From contig NW_027192218.1 in the NCBI RefSeq assembly GCF_041956535.1, positions 77,728-141,727 on the forward strand: a stretch of DNA of 64,000 nucleotides, given 5' to 3'. The notes beneath the pieces are model-generated. The model did no database searches. It worked only from the letters and a program-made list of their open reading frames with translations, and was not told the origin of the DNA. Of the stretch, positions 55,943 to 64,000 are shown one piece after another; within the stretch, counting starts at the first letter, position 1, and each line of letters starts with the position of its first letter. The stretch comes from Calcarisporiella thermophila CBS 279.70. Lineage: Eukaryota; Calcarisporiellomycota. The translations under genes and the position numbers were made by a program.

Positions 55943-56666
55943 ATTTTAATTTTAATATCTCTCTAAGCAGCTTGGGGAAAAAAGCTTCAGCATTTTCCAG
56001 GATTCATGTCACCTCAGTACAACGCTAAGCTAATCACTGCTTACCTGTGCAGAGCACCGATGTTACTACGGCTAGTAAATCCTTAGATTAAAACTATTTT
56101 TAACAAACAAAGAGCGATAGCTAATAAAAGGGAATGGATGGGATTTCCACACAATGTGGACGAGTAGAGATTATGATAAGGAGCTCTAGATGAAAGAATT
56201 TGGACAAAATCTCATCTCCCCAAACGCGTTTCATTTTTTTTTTTCATCTCCATTATCAAGCCACCACTCAATTTCAGCAGAGAAATTGCAATTTGTATTT
56301 TTCTGCTATCGCGCTTACTTTACAATCTACTTTAAATCCATCTATTAAGTGGCCCGTAGTTAATACAACAAGAATACTCACCGCTCTCTTCCAATTTCTA
56401 ATACTTCTTCTTACTATATATTTCCATTAGCTCGGTCCCACGTAAATCTGTTTGCACACTTAGAATTGATTCATTAACTTCTCATTGCCACATCGCTTGC
56501 ACTGCTCAACTATCATTCGATCGGGTGATTCGACTGGTGCTCGCTTACTTTTTCTGGGAGATACACACCTTTATTGAGCTTTTTCTTTCTCCGGCTTCTT
56601 TTTTTCGTAATTGCGCTCACGCACTAGAACGCAACAGCCTTCAGTTTATCCATCTTTAGTCTTGTC
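55943..56666. other. divergent promoter region
   Basis: Between the 93-residue gene and the SH3 gene. T/C-rich tracts (about 56226-56250 and 56575-56605) probably belong to the SH3 gene leader. No gene. Confidence 0.45.
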
Positions 56667-57561
56667 ATGATTTGTCAGGCTGAGGAAAATAACAGTATCG
56701 CTTTGATGGCCTCTAAAGATTTTGACCGTAGGCGTTTTCACTTTTTGAATAGTTTCATGAGTAAAGACCTTATTTCTTGCTTTTTTTCCTATGTAGAATC
56801 ACAAACGTATACCAAGGACTCTTTCCTTAAGCTTGCCGATGATACAACCAAATCTAGCAACGCAGATACCTCTACACTGCACGATCCCATGGCAGTCAAG
56901 CAGCAACGCAATGAACCAGCCGCTTTGAGGCGAAGTATCGCGTTCTCTGAGGAGGAGAATACTCGGCAATCGTCTGCAGGATCGGTATGTTACTCCATTC
57001 TATTTTATGGAAATCCATTCTCATATATTCTCAATATTTTACTTTCTAGGACAATGCCATAAAAGAAGAAGGTACCTTGGTTGATTCCGATCACGTATAT
57101 GCTCAATCTTATATTTGTTCCTCTTAATAGAAAATGGGATTTGTATTCGTGATTTTGCCTTCCACACTTCTGATCCGCGACACTGGGGCGAACCCGCAAT
57201 TGAGGAAGAGGAGGAGACTGAACCGACCCGCGTGTCTCTGGTTTCTGAAGACTCGTTTTGTGGACAATACGCCCGTGCATTATATGATTTCGAGGCGGAG
57301 TTCCCTCAAGTTAGTGCCTCTTGTCCCTCGTTCTCCCTCCCCCTTAGTCATTCAAATTAACACGATTATTTTGTGTTCTTGTTTCAGGAGCTAGGCTTTT
57401 GTGCAGGCGATATCCTCTTCATCCAGTATCGTCAGGGTGAAGGATGGTTTGTTGCTGACCACTGCGATTCCGGTGAAACTGGTCTGGTACCGGAAAATTA
57501 TGTAGATTTACTGGGCGAAGACTATGAATATAACGATGGAGGAACAGAGCAGGAGAAATAG
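56667..57561 (+). CDS. Nbp2/Skb5-like SH3-domain adaptor
   Basis: About five exons. The N-terminal part is acidic and Ser/Thr-rich (KLADDTTKSSNADTSTLHD, SIAFSEEENTRQSSAGS). Before the SH3 domain stands IRDFAFHTSDPRHWGEP, a block that resembles the region preceding the SH3 in yeast Nbp2 and fission yeast Skb5. The SH3 domain spans the last intron: YARALYDFEAEFPQ, then ELGFCAGDILFIQYRQGEGW, FVADHCDSGETGLVPENYVD, and a short acidic tail. ALYDFE, the GW pair and PENY are the ligand-pocket residues. Nbp2 links PAK kinases and MAPKs to phosphatase Ptc1, while Skb5 binds PAK Shk1. The function here is inferred from that likeness. Confidence 0.78.
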
Positions 57562-58109
57562 TAGAGGATGCAATTCTTTGTTTATTGCCTTTAGTGTTTT
57601 AATCTGGACTTTTTTTTTCCTTCGGATACTTTGCTGTTAGTGTGTATGTGTTGTATAATGTGGAATAGGGTTTTTTCTTGCAAATTGCCTTTTCCTCTTT
57701 TATTCTACTTTTTAATAACTCTTTTTTTTCTTTTTACGGCTTTCTTACTTTTGCTTTAATTTCCCTTCTTAAGGTATATGTTCGCTCTTTTTCTTTGATG
57801 AAGAAGCTTTATCTAAGGTCTCTAATATTAGGACTTTTGTGCCATGATGAAAAACACTCATATCCTGAGGAGATGGTCCCTTTGCTAGCTCCCTAGAGCC
57901 AGCTTAAACCCCCATCCAAGGTGCACTAGTGACTAAGTGGGATTTGAAGAAATCCGGCCGAAATTTCATAAGCGAATTAAATTCACCTCGGATTCATGTG
58001 AAAGTCTGACCGATTGGCTATTTCATGTGCGTCGGCTATATAACTGACTACGAAATCACATTTTTAATTACTTTTTGCTTTATTTTATGTTACCATAAAG
58101 CTCTTCTCC
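57562..58109. other. spacer
   Basis: T-rich 3' flank of the SH3 gene, then the promoter of the isomerase gene. CTATATAAC near 58037 is a possible TATA element. No gene. Confidence 0.45.
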
Positions 58110-59379
58110 ATGGCCTATGACAATCTTGAAGCTGTCTCCGCATCATTTGCTTCGGAGGGTGTCTTGCATGTCCAGTTGAACCGCCCCAAGAAGCTCAACG
58201 CATTTAATAAGCAGTACGTCATCCCCTAACTATTCGCATCTTTCCCTACCCAATTCTAACAGAGTCGCTATTTGTTTCGCATTTGCCAATATTGTTCGGT
58301 GTAGACTCCGCGAAGAATTGCACACTGTCTTCAAACGCGTTAAATTCGATCCAGAGGTACGTGCTGTGGTTTTATCCGGAAATGGAAAATTGTTTACCGC
58401 GGGACTCGATCGTAAGCATTCATAATTTATTTGCCTCTCTCCTGATTCTTTGAACTTCAGTCCCCTCTTGTTAGTCACCACGGCAGGTGATTTGTTCGAA
58501 GACGCGGATGATCCTGCGCGTCAAGGACACAAAATTCGCATTAATACGCTTGAAGTAAGAAGCTTAATTTCGCCAATATTTCACTAATGTTACTTATACT
58601 CACTTGTATCAGCCCTTCCAAGATGAAATCTCTTCCGTTGAACGCTGTGAACGTCCCGTCATTGCCGTAGTTCATAATGGGTGTCTAGGCGCCGGGGTGG
58701 ATTTAATCACCGCTTGCGATATTCGCTACTGTACTCAGGATGCGTATTTTTCCGTTAAAGAAGTCGATATAGGCATGGCTGCCGATGTGGGGACTTTGCA
58801 GCGGTTACCCAAGATAGTAGGGAACGATAGTTTGGTACGAGAGATGTGCTATACCGGAAGAAAGTGAGTACGGGTTGCTACGTACTGGGCAGACGACTTT
58901 TTTAATAAGGAACTTCAAGGTTAACCCATGCTTGCTACCGTTTGCATTTCCCAGCGTGTATGCCGAAGAAGCGCTTAAGTTTGGTCTTGTGAGCAAAGTT
59001 TTGCCAACGCGAGAGGACGCACTAGGTAAGCACGATTTATTCCACGTTCATGCATGCTAATCATGATGATAATGCACTTTGATAACAACTTCAGCCGAAG
59101 CCTTAAAGACCGCGAAACTTATTGCCGAGAAGTCCCCCGTTGCAGTGCTTGGAACAAAGTCAGTAGTTTTTTTTACGTGTCCCTATAATTCGGCTGTCTA
59201 TAACCTAGTCATATTATTACCATAGAGTGGCGCTTATTCATGCCCGTGATCACTCTGTCCCAGACTCGCTGGCTTTTATGGCTACATGGAATCAAGGGAT
59301 GTTGAATACAAACGATCTCGGGCTCGCTGCGCAAGCCTCGTTAACGAAACAGAAAGCTCCCAAATTTGCAAAACTCTAG
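58110..59379 (+). CDS. peroxisomal delta(3,5)-delta(2,4)-dienoyl-CoA isomerase (ECH1/DCI-like)
   Basis: About seven exons. It starts MAYDNLEAVSASFASEG with no leader. Crotonase-fold blocks: LHVQLNRPKKLNAFNKQ, VRAVVLSGNGKLFTAGLDL, VIAVVHNGCLGAGVDLITAC, then DIRYCTQDAYFSVKEVDIGM and AADVGTLQRLPKIVGNDSL. The Asp of CDIRYC, the Glu of VKEVD and the Asp of AADVGT match the catalytic acids of ECH1-type isomerases, which marks it as a dienoyl isomerase and not a hydratase. The protein ends in AKL, a standard PTS1, so it should enter peroxisomes through Pex5, encoded 29 kb away. It handles odd-position double bonds in beta-oxidation of unsaturated fatty acids. One intron uses the donor GTCAGT. Confidence 0.94.
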
Positions 59380-60083
59380 GGTTTGCCTTGACACTGGCTG
59401 TATTTCTTGGTAGTACATCTTTTATTTTAATAACTCTTGTGGGTTAGTCTATCACGCAATCATGTATTGAATTATGTATTTCGGTAAAAAAATATAACAT
59501 CTTTGCCCTTATTTTTACAATGATAAAACCTTGCTTATCACCCCGTAAAAGTCTTCAGTGGAGGCCAACTCACGGCGAGCCAATTATGTATAAAGGAAGA
59601 TGCATCTGAATATACGTGGAGTGTGACAAGCTTTCTAGTGGGAATTCTAAGCGACGACTGCAGTCAGTCTTTATCCTCTTTTATAACAATATTGATATCT
59701 CTAAGACACCACTTCGATATTGCGAAACTTGTTAATAAAATGATTTCTTGCACTTGTTTGGATTTTGAAGCTGTAAAAACTATTGGATACCAGAGGCATG
59801 GCTCAAGTAGGCTATCGTTTTGGCTCTACCATGGCCGAGAGCCCTTATCACGGTGATGTCCTCGTCATTTTGGTTAATGTGAAGCTTAACTGCAGCCTCC
59901 GTAGACTTTCAGTTGATTGGTGGTTGCAATAACATCAAAAGAGAGTTTCTCGGGGTTGGGCGCAGTAGCTGAGTCGAAAAATCGGGATAGAACTCCACCT
60001 TCAGATCCAAGATCGGCTTAGCCGCCAGCCGGCTCTGGGCAAGCCACATGATATAATCGAGGGAAATAGACGTGCGAAAATGG
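59380..60083. other. spacer
   Basis: 3' flank of the isomerase gene and upstream region of the M32 peptidase. No gene or repeat recognised. Confidence 0.45.
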
Positions 60084-60090
60084 TATAAAT
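60084..60090 (+). promoter_or_regulatory. TATA box of the M32 peptidase gene
   Basis: TATAAAT ends immediately before an ATG at 60091. Transcription normally starts 25 or more bases past a TATA box, so that ATG would usually lie outside the mRNA. This favours the ATG at 60142 as the start. Confidence 0.5.
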
Positions 60091-60141
60091 ATGAACGTGT
60101 TCATTTCGGCTTGTCGTAGTAACTGCCGTTCATTCTTCAAA

Positions 60142-62038
60142 ATGACTAGCGCAAACCAAGCTCAAGCTGCTTCCACTTTTGCAACCGCTTCGCTGCGGGA
60201 GAAATATAATGAGCTGGCCGAGGTTTTGAAAGAGATTTCGTATCTCAATGGGGCTGCGGGAGTGCTAGAATGGGACCAGAATGTTATGATGCCTCCGGGA
60301 GCTTCAGCCGTCAGAGCAAAGCAGGTATCTATATTGTGCACTTTTTTTGATGCTCGCTATGTTGCTTTGCTAATATGCTGTGTGAGGAAAACAGATGTCG
60401 GCCTTATCCGGCTTGATACACGAAAAGTCGACATCAAAAACCCTAGGCAGCATTTTGAATGAACTGAACACTCGCATTCCAAAGGAAAAACATGACTTTA
60501 ATGAATATGAATTGGCAAATATCCGGATTGCAGAGCACGACTATAGCAAGGTGACTCGGGTTCCTAGCGAATTGGTGAAAGCCAAAGCTGAGTTACAGGG
60601 GAAAGGATATGATGTATGGGTGAATGCTCGAGAGAAGAGCGACTGGAAAATTTTCGAACCCATCATGGAGGAATGGGTTCGCATCTGCAAAGAGTACGCA
60701 AAATGCATTAATCCAGATATATCTCCATACGACGTAGGCTGAGCAATATTTGCTTTTTCTGGAAAACTATCTCACACATATATGGTCGCTCCACCGTAGG
60801 TTCACTTGGACGATTATGAGCGAGGGCTGACCTCCGAGAGGCTAGATGAGCTCTTCTCCGATTTGAAACGTGATCTTATCCCCCTTATTCATCGTATTAA
60901 ATCGAGCGAGAATCAACCGGATGCGTCATTCTTGAAGGGAACATTCAGTGTAGAAAAACAGGCGGCTTTCAGTCATGCCATCGCTAAGCAGCTCGGATTT
61001 AATACGGTAAAGTGCTTTTTCTGCTGCCCTTATCCTGCCACTGGCATTGAATTCATGTAATCTTTAGGACGTTGGCAGGCTGGATGTGTCTGTCCATCCC
61101 TTCACGCAAAGTTCTCATCCGACCGACGTCCGTATGACGACTAGATATATTGAAACCAAGCCTATGGAGGGTATCACCGGAACCATCCATGAAACCGGAC
61201 ATTCTCTCTACGAACAGGGCAGAAATATCGAATATGCTGATTTGCCTGTATCGCAGGCACTATCTTTTGGTATCCATGAGAGCCAGTCCTTACTATGGGA
61301 GCGGGTATATATGCAAATTAAGGTGAATCTACAGTTTCCATCACTAACAGCAGGTTCCCAATGTGTTTGTAGATGGTGGGACTTAGCCGGCCATTCTGGC
61401 AATACTTCCTGCCCAAGCTGCAAAGTCAATTCCCAGACAACATCACTGACTCAATCACTACCGAACAGTTTTACAGGGCCATTAACATTTCCGAGCCCGG
61501 CTTTATTCGCGTTGGTTCTGATGAAGTAACCTATCCAATGCATATTATCCTACGCTACGAAATTGAGCGTGATCTTCTCAATTCGAAGATGGAGGTGAAA
61601 GACGTGCCCAAGGTCTGGAACGCGAAAATGAAGGAGTACTTGGGACTCGATGTGCCGAATAATAAGGTTGGAGTCCTCCAAGACATGCACTGGGCAGCCA
61701 GCCTCTGGGGCTATTTCCCAACCTATGTGCTTGGCTCCATTTATGCTGTGCAATTTTGGCAAACGATCAAGCAGGTAAGGAGTAATTCTCTATGCATATC
61801 AAAGATAAAATGGTCTAATTAAAGATGGTCTCCACAGGCCTTGCCAACCCTAGATCAGGACATCGCACAAGGCAATTTCGCCCCTCTTCGACTCTGGTTG
61901 AACGAGAACATCCACCGAGTCGGCTCGGTTTATCGAAGTGGCGATGAGCTTGTCAAGCATGTCACTGGCTCCCCACTGGATGCTCGAATTTTTACCCGAT
62001 ATGTCACAGAGAAATACACTGATATTTATAAATTGTAA
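60142..62038 (+). CDS. M32 family metallocarboxypeptidase (carboxypeptidase Taq type)
   Basis: Six exons (60142-60324, 60395-60733, 60800-61006, 61068-61304, about 61372-61773, about 61838-62038), giving about 520 residues, normal for M32. N-terminal helices: NELAEVLKEISYLNGAAGVL then WDQNVMMPPGA, the conserved WDQxxxMPxGA block. The metal site is HETGH in exon 4 within GITGTIHETGHSLYEQG, followed by the HESQSLLWE motif that supplies the glutamate ligand. Later come SDEVTYPMHIILRYEIE and GVLQDMHWAASLWGYFPTY, both M32 hallmarks. The enzyme trims C-terminal residues from peptides and is best known from bacteria, archaea and trypanosomatids. Spliceosomal introns show it is a settled eukaryotic gene. 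An in-frame ATG at 60091 would add 17 residues. Confidence 0.93.
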
Positions 62039-62563
62039 CCAAGTCGAAGTATAGATCCGATTTGTTGAAGAAATAAATGTTAACAAAATGATACGAGAAG
62101 CTGACCCATGCAATTTCGAAATTTTTCCTCTATCTCAATGAAGGCAAGTTCCGAAGTAGAAATGAGAGCCGAGGGGACTAGCAATTCTTGAGGCTATCGG
62201 AAACAGGTAGTTATGTGTATTCAATCAACATCGGAAATGAGAGCACTCAAAAGAAAGAGCTGCTGGGATTCAACTGCTCCGGTTTATTGCATAAATTTCA
62301 TTTTTCAACAAGGTTGTTTGTTGGTATATATCTTTTCTCTCATGGGAGGCAATCTACATTTGTGCTACTTAACCAGGTTTACTCTATTGCCCAACCGAAG
62401 CTATGAGCAGTCCATTCTGGTAGATCTGAAGAACTCTCATATGATTAGCTTTATTGAATTCCCATATAATCCTCAAAACAAATATTCAATACTCAAGTGT
62501 TACTGGAGCACAACACCTCCAGTACACAGCCTTACTGCAGTCTTAGGGCGACCGAACAAATAC
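62039..62563. other. convergent spacer
   Basis: Between the M32 and carotenoid oxygenase genes. Frames are short and unlike proteins. Nothing seen. Confidence 0.45.
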
Positions 62564-64000
62564 TCACAAGGAAGGATTAGACACGAAAACCCCGTGGAAA
62601 TTATGGGGCGCGATTTTTCCTTCAGGCATTTCAGCCCTTGCTATTTCTTTAAGCGAGCGGGCATCCAACACCAGAAGAAAACCGGTCGCACGGTGTCCAT
62701 CCAGCACAACACTAAGTAACACGCCATCGTCTTCCTCAGTTGCATTTGGAGAGGGTACAAATACGGGCTCCGAAGGAGTACACCTCTCCTCCTCCCAGTA
62801 TGAAAGCCCACTGCCGTCCTTTCTTTTGATCGCGTCAAGGTCTACTTTAATGATGCGATCGTACAATAGAGTATCATGCAATCCAGAACGGCTGACACCG
62901 TAGACGTAGCGGTAGCTTTTTTGCCAGCGCTTAGGATGGATGCCTGGGAGTTCAAAGTTGGCCTCCGGGACCTCGAAATCGATCTCCGCCCTGGAAAGGT
63001 CGTTTGGCTTGTTCGAGGTTGGGCGGCCTGCACGTTTCAAGCGATATCGACGGAAGATCGCTTGTTGTGGTACTTTGCCAGAAGGGTTGCGCAAGTTTTC
63101 TATGTAATAGTCGCCGATGACCGTGTGATCCTAGTTGGATAATGGGAGGATTTTAAGCGATTAAGGGAGGCTTCTCTTCCAAAGTTTGAAGAGCCAAAGA
63201 GGTACCTTGTAACAAGCGATATCAAGCACAATATCCTCCCCTTCATCGAAGGCATTTATCGTATGGAATGCATAGTACGGGTCCGTTTCAAATGTGGAAA
63301 CATGCTTGCCAAGCTTGCGATCCACCACGTAGAAGATCGCCTTCTTGCTGGGATCGAAAGGCTGGAACGAATCCCAAGCGTTACCATTCCACAACACGCT
63401 TACGCCCCAAGCTGCAAAATCGCACTGCCATTGCGTCATGATCACATACCGCTTGGTCAAGGAAAAGCTGTGCATATAGGTCGCTCGCGGGGAGGAGATT
63501 TCGGCCAGAATATCAAGGTCTGGCAGCCGATTTGTCCCCGCACGCGCTGGTCTAATCCGCACGAATTTGTAGACCGCGGTGGGCCCGAAGGTCAAAAGAA
63601 TGGTGAAGTACTCGCCGGTGTCCGGATCTATCTGCGGGTGTGCGGGTGCCAGATTGGCGCTGGTTAGCGAGTCATCTATATCGCCGTAGGTGAATAGACG
63701 GATCGGCTCCAGCGTGACGGGGTCCAGTTCCTGCAAAACATTGCCATCGGTAGTGGTAATCAAATTTCGTAGCGGTTTCTCCGCAGCCAGTTTACTGTCG
63801 GCGAAACCTGGGAAGTTTGGAGTAGGGATCACAGCTACGTTTACATCGGTAGCACTAGTGCTAGGTTCAACCCCAAGTGTTAACGTTTTAAACGTGGTGA
63901 AAAACTTGTTGAAGATGGTCTTGCAGGGATCACGCTGACAGAAAGTCACTCCGGTGATAGCCTCGGCTTTTTTGTATCTTTGAGCGAGGCCGTTAGAGGT
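62564..64000 (-). CDS. carotenoid cleavage oxygenase, 5' part beyond the window
   Basis: Partial: the frame is open through the window end, so the N-terminus is missing. The visible part starts TSNGLAQRYKKAEAITGVTF. The four iron-binding histidines of carotenoid oxygenases lie in LAPAHPQIDPDTG, RATYMHSFSLTKRY, YYAFHTINAFDEGED and PHNFHGVFV. Other blocks include GNVLQELDPVTLEPIRLFTY and KHVSTFETDPYYAF. One intron (about 63137-63209) separates IACYK from DHTVIGDYYIENL. Such enzymes cut carotenoids to apocarotenals; in Mucoromycota relatives (CarS/AcaA, Tsp3) they start trisporoid pheromone synthesis, and in Dikarya CarX makes retinal. The substrate here cannot be told from this part. Confidence 0.88.

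Noticed and set aside
60091-60141. Upstream start for the M32 peptidase
   Set aside because: It lies directly after the TATA box, so it should not be in the main mRNA; recorded as a possible minor isoform.
1-64000. tRNA, rRNA, snRNA, CRISPR, virus and transposon signals
   Set aside because: I looked for conserved boxes and repeats by eye and found none that hold up. A covariance-model scan could still reveal diverged RNA genes.

Overview
The window looks like nuclear DNA of a filamentous, early-diverging fungus (Mucoromycota or Zoopagomycota in the broad sense; this is inferred from gene content and no marker gene fixes the species). It carries about 30 protein genes, most split by short GT-AG introns of roughly 55-90 bp, often with a CTAAC/CTAAT-like branch point. 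Spacers are AT-rich and exons are GC-richer. Typically fungal genes include the ERMES subunit Mdm34, a Ste50-type SAM-RA adaptor, NoxR, an AA11-like LPMO and a MEF2/Rlm1-type MADS factor. I saw no tRNA, rRNA, CRISPR array, virus or intact transposon.

Layout. 0-3 kb is gene-poor, with one possible 54-residue secreted peptide. 3-13 kb holds the LPMO, the Ste50-like adaptor, a Nrd1/Seb1-type CID-RRM protein (minus), a divergent Nudix/IMP1 pair and an INO80C/Ies6-like protein. 13-25 kb holds SEL1L/Hrd3, PHAF1, coronin (minus) and NoxR (minus), followed by a GC-rich stretch I could not explain. 26-36 kb holds the divergent PEX5/CBF5 pair, eIF5 and the MADS factor. 36-46 kb holds MDM34, four unrecognised or weakly recognised small proteins (one with an N-myristoylation motif) and a two-PAS protein. 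47-57 kb holds HSP20 with heat-shock elements, a DH-PH RhoGEF, a membrane-anchored alginate-lyase-fold enzyme, a 93-residue protein and an Nbp2/Skb5-like SH3 protein. 58-64 kb holds a peroxisomal dienoyl-CoA isomerase, an M32 metallocarboxypeptidase and a carotenoid oxygenase cut by the window end.

How the genes relate. Eukaryotic neighbours need not share a function. Still, three themes recur: peroxisomes (PEX5, the AKL-tailed isomerase, the CoA-type Nudix), ER/mitochondrial quality control (SEL1L, IMP1, MDM34), and polarity/MAPK/wall signalling (Ste50-like, RhoGEF, Nbp2/Skb5-like, MEF2/Rlm1-like, NoxR, coronin). The least ordinary items are the membrane-anchored PL5-like lyase, the M32 peptidase, the polycationic-tailed LPMO, a PEX5 with about eleven WxxxF/Y motifs, and a perfect inverted repeat of TTTGAC half-sites in the Nudix/IMP1 promoter. 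Exon borders were read by eye; gene ends were checked base by base where possible.
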